A DNA stretch of 64,000 nt from Epiperipatus broadwayi (lineage: Eukaryota > Onychophora > Udeonychophora > Euonychophora > Peripatidae), in assembly GCA_028023455.1 (NCBI GenBank), contig JAQFVV010006827.1:124001-188000 (forward strand). The letters are read 5' to 3'. Shown here piece after piece: positions 36,281 through 51,418 of the stretch (its first letter is position 1; each line of letters begins with the position of its first letter). The position numbers were made by a program, and so were the translations under genes. The notes under the pieces were generated by a model. That model was not told where the DNA came from and ran no database searches. It saw nothing but the letters and a program-made list of their open reading frames with translations.

Positions 36281-36780
36281 NNNNNNNNNNNNNNNNNNNN
36301 NNNNNNNNNNNNNNNNNNNNNNNNNNNNNNNNNNNNNNNNNNNNNNNNNNNNNNNNNNNNNNNNNNNNNNNNNNNNNNNNNNNNNNNNNNNNNNNNNNNN
36401 NNNNNNNNNNNNNNNNNNNNNNNNNNNNNNNNNNNNNNNNNNNNNNNNNNNNNNNNNNNNNNNNNNNNNNNNNNNNNNNNNNNNNNNNNNNNNNNNNNNN
36501 NNNNNNNNNNNNNNNNNNNNNNNNNNNNNNNNNNNNNNNNNNNNNNNNNNNNNNNNNNNNNNNNNNNNNNNNNNNNNNNNNNNNNNNNNNNNNNNNNNNN
36601 NNNNNNNNNNNNNNNNNNNNNNNNNNNNNNNNNNNNNNNNNNNNNNNNNNNNNNNNNNNNNNNNNNNNNNNNNNNNNNNNNNNNNNNNNNNNNNNNNNNN
36701 NNNNNNNNNNNNNNNNNNNNNNNNNNNNNNNNNNNNNNNNNNNNNNNNNNNNNNNNNNNNNNNNNNNNNNNNNNNNNNNN
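36281..36780. other. Assembly gap (500 N)
   Basis: The round length suggests a placeholder and not a measured size. The flanks end in AGTGCTGAAC on the left and begin TAGTAGTGCTAAAC on the right, so a repeat may have stopped the assembly. Open frames spanning the gap are artefacts. Confidence 0.95.
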
Positions 36781-36826
36781 TAGTAGTGCTAAACATATAT
36801 ATAACACAGGAAAACAATAAACCATC

Positions 36827-38660
<1,834 letters not shown>

Positions 38661-41600
38661 ATATATATGTGTGTGTGTGCATGCGCGTGCACGCAAAACA
38701 CAATAATACAATAAATGTCCATTATTAAATATATTGTAATAAAATGTTATTATATTGCAAAAAGCAGTAAATAAGAAAATAAATTCCAATATAAATTTTA
38801 ATCAATAGTAATACTTTCAATTATTTTCATAATCATTTCCAACTAAACACACTTAATTTCAAAATGAAGTAAAGAAATAATGAAAAAAAATTAGAGGCAA
38901 TTTTTATTAATTATTGTAAAAATATGATAATAAACAGATAATCAGTGAATATTTAAGATTACTAAATGTAAATTGACCTATGGTTTCTGATTGATACTGT
39001 TTTATTTCATTTTGAAATTAAGTCAGCTTAGTTAAAAATGATTATGTATATAATTGAAAGTATTACCTTTGATTAGAGTTTGTAATGGAATTTATTTTGT
39101 TATTTACTATTATTAAGATTATAATTATCTATATATGATAAATAAATAGTCGTGATATTGTGTAGCACTATATATTAAATACTAAATAAAATTCAAAAAA
39201 TGCTTCCTGTTACTTTATATAATATTCACAAGGAATAGAGTATGACATGAACTAGTTAATTATGAAAGACAGTTTATATATTTTAATCTCCAATGGCTAC
39301 ACATAGTATGTGGTACTACTATGAATTTTCAAATACCTTAATTTCAGATTACCTTCCCAAGTCTGTATCTATTTTGCAAAAATTAAATTAGTTTGAATTT
39401 AGCTTGTGTAATTTAAATTTTATGCCCCTCTTTTCTGATGTAGTAATATCTTATAATGCATGTTCTCTAAATGGCTGTAAATTTGTTTTATATTTTTCAA
39501 ATGACAGCTTTTTTGTATTTATTGAAGTAAATATTAATAACAACAATAATAAAAGGCATTTTTTTAAATTTTTTATAATAGCTTATTATAAGAAAGCAAC
39601 TAATTGAATCCACTTAAACAAAACCAATTTTATTTTTTCATTTTTATTAAATTATAGCTATATTTTTAATTTTTTATACAAACATTTTAATATATATATA
39701 TATATATTTAAAATATGTTTTAATATATACTTGTAATTAATGGCAACAATAATAAAAAGCAAATTTAGTTTATTATAATAACTGATTATAAAAAATGAAA
39801 TTTAAAATATTTAAATAAAACAAATTCTCTTCTTAGGAGCAGTATGAGATGCCATTTGTAGTTTTAATATTACTATACTACACTGTAGCCATTATAGGTT
39901 ACTATTGTAATAGAGTTGGAAATGATTACATTGAAGTTCAATGATAGCTTCACCAGTTTATATGGTATTTAATGTTGCAATGCTTTAAAGTAATATCATT
40001 TATTATATATGTATCTTTTTGCACATTAATACACGATTTTTGATCACAATAAACTATCACAAAACTTATTAATTATAACCTATAAATACATTTTTGATGC
40101 AGAATAATACTCTACAAAAGGCAAATCTTATAATATGTTAGACCATTAAAAATAACATAATCATATTTGTGTGTATGAGTTCCAAAACATACTTGATTGA
40201 AGATTATTGGATTTTTGTTTTATTAATGAATCTGTACTAGTAATGAATCATAATTTTTTTATTTTATATTTTCTATCAGTTTGTTCACTGCAAATTGCCC
40301 TTAAAATTCTTGGGATCAAAAGCATACTGTATATTCTTTAATAATAAAAAACAGCATTGATATAATAGCATTATTTTTTGATTTAATTATACAGATATAT
40401 GTCCCCTGATAATGTTTTTGTGAAAATATGTGATGATGTTAATTTCTTAATAATTATATGTTGGACTAATACATATTAGATAATAGAAATAGTCCAACAT
40501 ATAAATATTATTTTCTGCTGATGTTTTCCATGTAATTCAGTAGTAAATTTATGGACAGCTTGAGTATTAACATTTAATCATATAGACAATTCATGGGTAT
40601 CCTTTCAGATTAATTCTACCCTTACTGTTATGTATAAATAAATTCAAAGTGACCATAACAAGACCATTAAAGATCTTATGATGCCTTTCATATTTTTGGA
40701 TCATAAAAAAATGTTATGTTTTTGACACTAAAAAAATAAGAATGATTTGCAGTGAATAGGATAATAGAAAATAAAAGAGGCATTGTTTCTGAATAATGCA
40801 GACTTAAAAATGAAGTGAAAATCCAACTGTGTTCACATAAATGTAGTTTGGAGCATCCACATATAAATTGTTATATCCTCTAGTAAGTACTTTAACAGTC
40901 TAACATATTATTATTATTTTAATATTTGTCATTTAAAATTGGTGTTCTGCATCAAAATTGCATTTAAAAATTTAATTAACAATTATTTTAAAATTTTCAT
41001 TTTATTTAAGAAGTATTAATATTAATGCACAAAATTATTATTAAATAAAAGATGTCATATGTATATATTGATAAATTATAACAAATTTTAAGTTTTTTTG
41101 GAATTGAGGTTAAACGTTAATTTTTATAATGGCCAATCGGTTTTATTTATAGGTATGTAAATATTATACCATTGATTGTACATATGTAAAAATATAAAGC
41201 CTGTAGAAATATAAAAATGGTATTGCAAATTTGTAAGACTTATACTGTTCAGTACAATATTTTTGTATTGTATTAATGAACTTTAATAAACCTGAATGTA
41301 AATTCAAATTACTGCTTCAGATGTAATTGTGGTCACTGAAGATTATAGTTATTATTAATTTACTACAACATCTAAAATAAAAAATTTCAACCTAATATAG
41401 TGACTTAAAAAAATCAAAAAACATTTCCATGTTATAATTTTAAGTCTGCTAAGTTATAATAATTTATAAAAGAAACAAAATCTTTTAACAATATTTAATA
41501 AAGAGAATTAACAATTTATTTATTAAATTAGGCAAATATAGCAGAAAAAAGGCATTGTTTATTTATAATGATTATGCAAATGTAATTCAGATTAAGAGTA

Positions 41601-41901
41601 GTTCCCAGTATTTTTTTTCAAATTGTGTAGAAAATATAATCGAATTTACATTAATTATTTTTATTTATAAAATAAAAAAAATAAATGGAACTTTATTAAA
41701 AATTTTGCTTTTAATAAAAGATACTTACAGTTTATTCTACAGCTTTAAAATTTGAATTCTAGAATAAATTCTGAAATGAAAATGGTAGCCTTGAGGATAC
41801 TAATCAAGAGTGCACTTAAAAGGAACTTAGCAAAGAAACAAATAGTAAAAAAATCATATCAGTATTGCATCACATGTGATAGGTTCAATCTATATTATGG
41901 G

Positions 41902-41905
<4 letters not shown>
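38661..41905. other. AT-rich non-coding sequence
   Basis: More than 3 kb without a supported gene. Short TA tracts lie near 39691-39708. The open frames of 60-90 codons have no family signature. Confidence 0.5.

Positions 41906-41906
<1 letters not shown>

Positions 41907-41983
<77 letters not shown>
41907..41983. repeat. (TA)n microsatellite
   Basis: An uninterrupted TA tract. Confidence 0.9.
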
Positions 41984-41987
<4 letters not shown>

Positions 41988-42141
41988 GTTTCAAATTTCC
42001 ACAAGGCAATGTCCATAATAATACCTCTTTCACATTCAGACTTTAATTCATCCAATACTCAACCATCTTCATGCTAACTAGAAATGAGTACAAATTGATC
42101 AGTTTTAGGATTATATCCAATTTTCTTTACTCATAATGTGT

Positions 42142-42312
42142 ATGCTAATAAGGCATGCTGACACTCCTGGACATCATGATCTCATTAAAACATGATTATA
42201 GGAATTTTGCAGGTGAATTGTGCTCTATTAATTGTGGCAGCTTGTACCAATGATTTTGAAGCTGGTAGTTCTAAAAATGGACAAACTAGAGAACATGCCT
42301 TATTGGCATACC
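42142..42312. repeat. Short inverted repeat
   Basis: ATGCTAATAAGGCATG and CATGCCTTATTGGCAT face each other across about 140 bases, with one mismatch. Confidence 0.6.
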
Positions 42313-42554
42313 CATTATATGTACATATATATAACAAATAGAACATGCACAATTAAATATTTTCAAATTATAGTAGTAAGAATTTAGAAAAGTGGTTGTA
42401 ATGGTATGCAGTTTGATAGTAACTTTACCTCCTTTTTAAAGAAAACTATCAGGAAAAACTAACAAAAGATTTATAAATAAAAAATGTTATAAAAAGAACA
42501 ATTAGAGGAAATTGAATTGGATGTAAAAGATTTTATATATCCCTTGGGTTTAGA

Positions 42555-42850
42555 TGTAAATATAGGGGATTTGCATACTGACTTTCAATCTCCCTTCAGA
42601 TATCCAATCTGCACATGTGAAAAAATAAATGATCTCTAATATATACATTTCATGTTGAATGAGCACTCTTCAGTTGGTCCAGATACACATGGCCATGCAC
42701 ATGTGATGAAAAGAAATGATCTCCAATATATACATTTCAGGCTGAATGAGCACTCATCAGTTGGTCCAGATCATTTTCTCCCACACACATATATAATCAA
42801 TGCCTAGTTTTTATTAAGTTAGCAAATCTTCAAACTTTAATATACAGGCT
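42555..42850 (-). mobile_element. Family A, left arm with duplicated ribozyme block, copy A8
   Basis: The terminus GGGGATTTGCATACTGACTT leads into the arm. The hammerhead segment (ATATATACATTTCA to CAGTTGGTCCAGAT) occurs twice in tandem, at about 42633-42684 and 42719-42772. The distal part ends at TATACAGGCTTCAAA. There is no right arm. Confidence 0.75.
42714..42776 (-). ncRNA. Hammerhead motif in A8, second copy
   Basis: Minus strand: AAAUGAUC, UGG, ACCAA, core CUGAUGA (42760-42754), stem II with loop UCAUUCA, GAAA (42738-42735), UGUAUAUA, UUGGA, GAUCAUUU. The outer stem I is an 8-bp helix, AAAUGAUC/GAUCAUUU. The first copy (core 42673-42667) reads CUGAAGA, which is allowed, but its stem I is weaker. 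Confidence 0.5.
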
Positions 42851-43107
42851 TCAAACCACTCCATATTTTAAATGGAAGAGAAAAATATTGATCTACATAA
42901 GGTATGAATTGTATGTAAATATTATATATTTTTAAAAAAATATCATATATATCATTAATCCAAAATTTATGATTCCAGGCATTTTTTATATCTGAGGTAT
43001 TTTTGTATTTCAGTAATAAACTTTCCCTTTTCATTGTAAGCTTAAACTGTGCTGAAAATTAAAATTAACCTGACATTTATTAACTGCAATTTTGTATTTA
43101 AAACACA

Positions 43108-43287
43108 GGCAAAACTCTCCATATAGGGGCAGTGCTATCAGATCCAAAGCTCCTCAATGACGAAAGGCAAATGCGAGACTTTACTCTGAAGGTATTGGAT
43201 AAGTAGGCGCTAGATAGAAATTTTATGCAAAAAACTTTTGCATCCATTGTTTACTCTGCTGGAAGTACTGTATGGAGAGTTTTGGCT
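43108..43287. mobile_element. Family B unit, copy B2 (diverged)
   Basis: The ends GGCAAAACTCTCCATA and TATGGAGAGTTTTGGC are inverted. The 180-base length equals B3. The ribozyme region has decayed to CAAUGACGA...GAGACUUUACUC and is not expected to work. Confidence 0.7.
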
Positions 43288-43765
43288 TTGTTTTAATAGC
43301 TTGTGTAATGATCAAATGATATTTAGCAACAATAAAATTTTGTATTTGTATAAATAGTTTTGTATATGGTATACATTTAATTTCTTTATAACAATATAAC
43401 ACTTTAAAATACAGAATATACTTATATTTATATCAGCACAATTTTTTTATGTAACAGGAATTAAAACAATAAATCAAAACATCAATTTATAATTTAAATT
43501 TTTGAATTAATGATGTTTACATTACTGATAGTCTATGTATCCTAAAATAAACCCTATATGAACGTTTTGTTTAAAAAAGATGATAAAACCTGTTTAGTTG
43601 ACATTTGTTCTCATAGTCTTATTTCCCTTAAAAGATTGATAAGGTTTAGCATAGTGATACAGTTTCAGAGTATAGATTCCTAGATCAATCCTGAATTGTA
43701 AAAAACAAAAACAAAATAGAGTTCATACTTTAGCCCATAACTGCTTAAATATCAGATGGCATTGT

Positions 43766-43866
43766 GAAGCATTGGTGGTCAAGAGGTCAGTGATGGCTGC
43801 TTTACAGGTAGTTGTCCCAGGTTAGCGGGTTCACTTCTTAGCTAATGCTATGACACAGGGAAAAAA
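43766..43866 (+). mobile_element. tRNA-like SINE, copy S3
   Basis: A + strand copy: GCATTGGTGGTCAAGAGGTC, GCTGCTTTACAGGTAGTTGT, a B-box-like GCGGGTTCACTTC, GCTATGACA and a short A tail. Confidence 0.65.
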
Positions 43867-43914
43867 TCAGATGGCATTCTAAACAATGAATATCAAACTG
43901 CAGATCTAAATTTA

Positions 43915-44890
43915 CTTATATATTCTTATAATTAATAGTATACTGATTTATATGTATGTGAAATTGTCAAAGGGACTATTTTTTACACATGCAAAGAAAA
44001 AATAAACCAACAATTATTGACAGTGCCTAAATTAGGGCGAGAACTTATTATGAACCTTATTTTTAAATCTGCATATTATTTGAAAAAGTTCAGTTTAGAT
44101 GTAGCAGAGAAGAGAAAGTTTCTCATTTTTAACTATTTGCAACAGTAAATATTATTAGTTTATATATATATAACCATTAAAAACTAGTCAACAGTTAGAT
44201 AATCATAATATCGATAATCAACAATTTCAAACTGTTGTCAAGGCAACCTCAGTTTAACAATATATATATATGTAATAATTAATAACATAGTGATTTATAT
44301 ATATGTAAAATTATGGAACTATTTTTCGCACGTACTAAAATTGATATGCATTCTCCAGTCAATAACTGCTTTCAAACTATAGGTGGTTCACCTATACTTA
44401 GATCTGATATTTTAAGTAAACCAATAATTATTGACCGAGTTTAAATTAGGGATTGAACTTATAAACTTGAACTTGTGCAAGTAATATGCTGATTTAAAAA
44501 ATCAGGCTTATAATAAGTTCATGCTCTAATTTTGACATGCTCAACCGCAATTTTAAATATATATATAAATTGATATATTATTGATAATTGCAAACTAATA
44601 CGATTTAATGTCAGAGGTAGTTAAAAAAACTTTCTCTTTCATTTAATATACAAACTGAACTTGTACAAGTAATATGTAGATTGAAAAATCAGGCTCATAA
44701 TTAGTCTAAGCTCTAATTTAGATACGGTCAATAATTGTTAGTATTTAAAAAAATAAGCTCTAACTATAGGTGGACTACCTATGGGTTTAAAACAGTTACT
44801 AACATGAGAGCGCGTGTCAATTTTCTACGCATGCGTAGACGTGATGAGTAGTTTCTTCCACAATTTTACTTATATCTTGTTATATATAAA
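43915..44890. mobile_element. Complex palindromic repeat, family E
   Basis: A terminal motif (AAAATTGTGGAAC-like, then a CpG-containing block ending GCATGC) occurs directly near 43960 and 44300 and inverted near 44830-44870. AATTATTGAC plus TAAATTAGGG recurs near 44012 and 44430 and inverted near 44695-44740. Two direct copies of GAACTTGT.CAAGTAATATG lie at about 44470 and 44658. Two hairpins ATAGGTG...CACCTAT / CTACCTAT lie at 44379 and 44765. There is no coding. Confidence 0.65.
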
Positions 44891-46010
44891 TGATTTGAAA
44901 AATATTTTTTTATTACGAACATGGATTTATTAATATTAATATTGATTTTTTTAAAATATATTTTTGCATAGTTGTATTTAATGAATTTTTTTTTTGAAAA
45001 TATAGTCTGCTGTTTGTATGCTAATTTAGTTAAATTTAATTTTCAAAATTATAATGTTCTTTTGGGAATCACTTGTCGTTTTTTAAAACGCTATATTTAT
45101 CTAATGTCGGAAAGTAATAACATTTCATTTATTGATTTAATCATTGTAAATATCCTTTTATATAATTTTATTATATTTTAATAAAAAGGTGTGGTTAATA
45201 ATAACAGTAAAATATTTCCCTGCGTGAACAATGTGTTAAGAACAGTTCTCTGATTCAGAACCATCTAGTGTAAATGTGAGTAATTAGTGATATATGAGAT
45301 ATATAAACTCCTTATCCTCAATATTACATCCAAATCTTCAAACCAGTATTTTGCCTTTGTTAATAAAGCTTGGAATTCAAAGCTAGAAGAAATACAGACA
45401 TGCATCCAGAAGATACCTTTAAATTCATTTTATTAGCTAAGCTGAAAATCTGACATTTTATATCAGTCTAAATTTTTGAATCCAAATCAAACTGCTTGAA
45501 TCATCATATAAAGCTGAATCTGATTCAGAACTTACATATGTTAATATTTCAATTCTTCATTAACTGCAGACATCTTATTTCCCTGGCTAAGAATGTTAAT
45601 AATAACAACAAATCACACGATTCCTCAATTTAAACAATATAATAAACTAAGAGCAGATCTTCACTTTAGATAATACTAGAATAGAGAGCTGCTCTAATAT
45701 TTAAAGATGTGTCTCATATTTTCATTTCATATTTTTATTTTTATAATAATAATAAAATGCAAACCCATACACACACACACATGAACCAGTATTTTTCTTA
45801 TTAAATTAAAAACAGAATTTTTTGAAAAATTATTTATTTCATTCAATTTTTTATTATGTAAAATATTAGTTCTATCATATCATAATGTCACTGAGAAATA
45901 ATTTTTTTTGATTCTTCTAGCACTTGCTTATTTTCATTAATATGCAAAGCTTATTAAATTAATACACTATATAGGCTTACACATACACATACATATATAT
46001 ATATTTAATA
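44891..46010. other. AT-rich non-coding sequence
   Basis: The short + strand frame at 44972-45181 has no family signature. No other feature was recognised. Confidence 0.5.
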
Positions 46011-46345
46011 TATAGGGATTCAAACTCAGACTTTCACACAACCCTCAACTCTCCAAGCCATCTCATATTGCTGACCCACCTGATCACACACATGCTGAAA
46101 AGATAAATAATCACCAATATACATATTTCATGCTAAACCAGCACTCATCAGTTGGTCCAGATTACCATCTCCACACATATATACAATCATTGCTCAGCTT
46201 TATATTAAGGTATCCAATCTTCATACATTAATGGACAGGCTTCAAACTACTCTAACTCACAACTTTTCAGCCTTCCATTTCATTGAAAATCTGATGATGG
46301 AATGTTCAAAGCCCTCATTAGTGCAAAGATTGTCATCCTACCCAC
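46011..46345 (-). mobile_element. Family A, left arm, copy A9
   Basis: Starts TATAGGGATTCAAACTCAG and runs through the complete arm to AAAATCTGATGATGGAATG. There is no right arm. Confidence 0.8.
46107..46165 (-). ncRNA. Hammerhead ribozyme motif in A9 (best family A copy)
   Basis: Minus strand: GUAAUC, bulge UGG, ACCAA, core CUGAUGA (46151-46145), stem II GUGC / GCAU with loop UGGUUUA, GAAA (46129-46126), stem III inside AUAUGUAU, cleavage base A (46118), then UUGGU and GAUUAU. Stem I is 5 bp plus 6 bp around a three-base bulge, which could make the loop-loop contact known for type I hammerheads. All core positions of CUGANGA and GAAA are present. The cleavage triplet is AUA (fits NUH), and predicted cleavage is between 46118 and 46117. 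A G-U pair beside the core is the main weakness. Confidence 0.6.
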
Positions 46346-46743
46346 TCATTACAAACTATGTAACAATATTATATAATATTAATTTATTTTATGCTATCAA
46401 CAGAAATTTTTTAATATCTTCTATTATAATTGTCTTCATTCAAATTTTACAATGCAGTAAATTTGATTTATTTTTTGATAATATTTCCCTACAATTTTGA
46501 CTGGCCAGCAACCTTCATCAGAACTACACAATTTTCTTTTTATACATAACTACATATAATTAAATGTGTAATTCATTATATAATACTATGTATCTACTTA
46601 ATATATTATATATGATACAATTATATTTTAATAAATCCAATAATATACTTATATAAAATTTTATTAAACAACTTTATAAATATTAACATTATTGTTTTTT
46701 TCTCTTTAGTTTAAATCTATATTCTTTTACATACTATCCATTT
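46346..46743. other. AT-rich non-coding sequence
   Basis: No gene was recognised. Confidence 0.5.
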
Positions 46744-46748
46744 ATATA

Positions 46749-46827
<79 letters not shown>
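46744..46827. repeat. (TA)n microsatellite
   Basis: An almost uninterrupted TA tract. Confidence 0.9.
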
Positions 46828-46831
<4 letters not shown>

Positions 46832-48060
46832 GTACTCAAATGCAGGCAATGGTTAATCTAAATACAAATAATATTAATTAGCTGAGTACTTTCAAAAAGT
46901 TTTCTGTTCTCATAATCATAGAAAGTGGGTTGCATGAGCACAATAGAAAATGTATGTGACGATTATTTAAATATATGCAAAGTGAATTAGCAAGTCCAAT
47001 TAATATTACAATTTGTACTTAGCTGCACGATTGCCTGCATTTTAGCGCCATTAGATATATTATTTATTTAATTAGGAAGACTACATTTTACTTATTCTTA
47101 CTTTCCGTTTATATAACTTTTAATCATGTTTTAAAATTAAAATATATATTTTATACTTTAAGTATTGTATCATAATTCTATTCATGCATTACTTAATTAT
47201 AATATAATTATATATATATATATTACTTTTTATTTAATTTAATTTTTATTGTGCAAAACGATTATATGATGAATCAGAGACCCAAAATTATTCAATTAAT
47301 TAAAAACAAAGTTTTTTAAATGTTTATGATAAAATGTTAATAATTATAAATATGACCTTAACATTTTTTATAAGTATTCTTGGCTTCTTAAATTAATATT
47401 CTTTTATACTCTGTTGTAGTATATTCCTGGTTTACACACCCACACCCACCCACACACATACACACATACACACACACATACACACACATATATATACCCA
47501 CACACATACATACACACACATATATATATATCTAAAAGGTGGTGTGAATTTCTTAGTACTAATTTCAGTAAATGTAATCAACTATTTTATATTTTACCAT
47601 CATATATAGAGAATGAAAATAATATCAATCCCAATTGCTTCTTAAATTGTTATTAATGTGAAAAATATGGAAAATTATGCTTGTTAACTTCAATATTTCT
47701 TCTTAGAAATGTTATTAAAGCTGAATCCATTTAGCCACAAATAATCTTCACAAAGTAGAATCTTGAAGTTTTTATTTTCATATCTTTGTGAATTTCTAAT
47801 TCATTGGAAATTTGTGATAAAATAAGTAAGTGCTGACATTTTAATATGCTATAAGTCTAGAAACTGATGTAAATCTTCTAGATGCATTTTTATTAAATTT
47901 ATTGAAATATATATATAACTAATTAATAACTACATAAATCTATAATAATTTTTAAATAGTGTTAATTTAACTTACATTATCGCTAAAACTTTCAAGCACT
48001 AAACATTGCCTCTTTAAAGTTTGTAAAATTTTTATACATGGCATAAGTTGAATCAACACA
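46828..48060. other. AT-rich non-coding with a compound CA/TA tract
   Basis: A (CA)n/(CATA)n/(TA)n compound microsatellite lies at about 47436-47531. Nothing else was recognised. Confidence 0.5.
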
Positions 48061-48078
48061 CTTCACTCTCTCCCTCCC

Positions 48079-48600
<522 letters not shown>

Positions 48601-49904
48601 ATCTGGGTTCATTTGTGTATAATTTATTGTATCAAAAATATATACCAACTGCCTACAGCTATCTAATTCATCTTATGTAATTGATATACATGACCACATA
48701 CATATAATATCTTTGCTCATGGATTTTTTTTTGCATTTGATAAAATAATTCATATCTTTAAATGTTCCAGTACTCTAAAAAGATAGTGAAGCATTTATAA
48801 ATTATAATAATCATTTTTAATGAAATTTTTAAATGTATCTCTTCAATAGGGAATATCAGTGATATTACAGTATAATTATTACAGTTTTTTGTTTTATTTT
48901 AATGTATAAATTATAACAATAGAGGCATTTTAAACATTATGTGAAACCTTTTAATTTACCCACATGATCATAATATTTTAAATTAATTCTGAAGCAAAAT
49001 ATAAATACCATGTTTTATAATTTCTTCAGTAATTTCTTCAGAGCTGGAAGCCTTTAACTATGATATTAAACCAAGCATACTTCATTTTATTCCAATTATT
49101 TATTACTTTATATACTATATTACACTTATACCAATATAAAAATTTCAGATAACTCTCTATTTACTAAACAAATTCATAAGCAATGCCATCTCATCAGATA
49201 AATAAATGACTTTAAACACTAGAAAATTCTTATACATATTGATAAATCAATTAATGTTATAAAATTTAAACATTACATGTATAATTTTTAAGCTTGCATA
49301 TATTATTAGTAATTAAACATAATATTTTAATTCTTCACCAATGCAAATGCCTCCCATATTGGAGCATTTTATTTAAAATATCACTTTTATGAAAAAGTAA
49401 TTTATGCATAGTTAGAAATTTATATATGTAACAACTTATATGGTGAATCCATTAGTTTATAACATTTTACTCAGTAAACATCTCTACTTTATACTCTGAA
49501 TCACAGCTATTAACTTTTAATACAGCACAATACCACTCTCTCTGGATAGAGATAATTTTTTTTCCATTTTTAAACAATCTATAAAGCTCCAGGTGTTTAA
49601 TGACTCTAGTTCTTCAATAATAAACATTCATCAAGAAATGCATTATAGTAAGAGAGATTGATGTGAAATTTTTATGGTTGATAGGTAATTGTTATGTAAT
49701 GGAATCAGAGATAAAGGATGAAATGATAATTTGTTAAAAATATCTGAACAGTTACATAATTTTATATTACAACTACAAAAGTTAGAAGGTATTGGCAGAT
49801 CATTGTGTAATAATGGAATTTGAGATGAAAGATAATATGATCAAAATTAGAAAAAGTATATGCTTGGTTACATATATTTCTATAATACAACTATAAAAAT
49901 TGTA
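48601..49904. other. AT-rich non-coding sequence
   Basis: Near 48650-48710 a fragment (ATCTTATGTAATTGATATAC, ATGACCACATACAT) may be an eroded A arm. No gene was recognised. Confidence 0.45.
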
Positions 49905-50405
49905 AGGAAATCAAGTCATATATCACATGACTCAACTTAATAGGCTTCTATTAATATATTAGATAATGAGCTTGTCAATAGCTATTAACAAGCTTTTCAG
50001 AACATCCCTATCCCCAGACTAGTTTCTATCTCTGGTTTTCATCAGTGAGACACTAGGATAATCAAGCATTAGATTTAAAATACCAAGCCAAGCCCAACAC
50101 TTTATCTAATGTTTAAGTAAAAAATCTGAAATTTTTTCAGACATCAATATGTCTTCAAACTCAGCTATCTAACTTCAATAGCCAAATGAGACTGAACTAA
50201 GTTCAGATGCACCATATATTAAAAGCTTTAGCAATATAAAATCACCAAAGCCTTAATAGCAATAACAACAATCACAGGAAATCAAATTTAATGCTTGAAT
50301 ATCTTAGTACCTCACAGAAAAAACCCAAAACTAAAAACTGATCTGGAGATACGGATATTCTGAAAAGCTTGTTAAGAGCTATTGACATGCTCATTATATA
50401 ACTAT
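49905..50405. mobile_element. Large family B palindrome, copy B4
   Basis: TAATGAGCTTGTCAATAGCT near 49965 is inverted at 50375-50400. The interior carries the B ribozyme block and a long B4/B5-specific stretch (CAGCTATCTAACTTCAATAG, ATATGGTGCATC-type). It shares ATCAAGTCA and CACATGA upstream with B5. Confidence 0.7.
50012..50050 (-). ncRNA. Hammerhead motif in B4
   Basis: Minus strand: UCUCA, core CUGAUGA (50045-50039), GAAA (50026-50023), stem III ACUAGU, cleavage base C (50017), then UGGGG pairing with UCUCA through G-U pairs. Stem II is poor. Confidence 0.45.
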
Positions 50406-50612
50406 AAAAATTAGAAGTTAAAAAAAGATAGGAAACTAATCTATTTTGTAAGAGTGACATCCTAAGGAAATTGATATGTTTAAATCTTTAGTATTATGGT
50501 TTATTATTATCTATATCTATTATACTATGAATATGAGAGCAAGAAGTCTCTCGAAAGTGCAGCTAATATAACATTTTTTGATATATACTAGCTTCATTAT
50601 CTGTGCTTACAG

Positions 50613-50650
<38 letters not shown>

Positions 50651-51209
50651 GTAATGTTCATAGAATAATATTTTATATGCAATTCAAAAAACTACTTTTC
50701 CTTGTAGTATTATCATCACATGATGACTAATATTTTCTATTTTCATAAGAATTAATTATATACTTGAGAATTTTATTTATTTTTTATTTAAAGATTTTAA
50801 TTTTTTTTTGTTGTTATTATGACATGTAATGAAAGGTTAAAACGTTCAATAAAAAACAGGTTACAACTATAAAAAGAAATATTGATGTTAAGTACTTTTG
50901 ATATAACAAGATATCATAATCATAGCAGAATAAAGAAAGTGAGAAATTGTGATCCAAAGGTAATGTCGAGTATGAATATCAAGGAGATCAAAATGAATAA
51001 ATACTGAGAAATTTTGCATGTTAATGAGAAGGGAGGGGCTACAGATGCCATTTCTTAGAGAGTGATGTGATTGATTCCTTAGCATTAATAATTCTTTCTT
51101 TTTAGAGTCATAACCCATTTTGTTGTTGAATGTTTCAATATTTACCTTTCATTATATTATGAAAATTCACAGATGTTTGTACTTCTAATTATGTATTATT
51201 ATGATGATA
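50406..51209. other. AT-rich non-coding with a CA/TA tract
   Basis: A (CA)n(TA)n tract lies at about 50612-50650. The minus-strand frame at 50888-51118 has no family signature. Confidence 0.45.
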
Positions 51210-51418
51210 AATATAGGGGATTTGAACTCAAACTTTTAAGTACCCTTCAACTATTCATGCTATCTCATACCACTGATATTCTCATACCACTGAAACACAT
51301 GACCACATACATGTAGAAAATATAAATAATCATCAATATACATATTTCATGTTAAGCCAGAACTCATCAGTTGGCCCAGAATATCATCTCCCACACATAT
51401 ATAATCAGTGCTCAGTAT
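51210..51418 (-). mobile_element. Family A, left arm fragment, copy A10
   Basis: Terminus TATAGGGGATTTGAACTCA, then the arm to CAGTGCTCAGTATTA, with a short internal duplication (CTCATACCACTGA twice). Confidence 0.75.
51326..51384 (-). ncRNA. Hammerhead motif in A10
   Basis: The minus-strand core CUGAUGA (51370-51364) and GAAA (51348-51345) are intact. Stem I and stem II each carry a mismatch. Confidence 0.4.
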
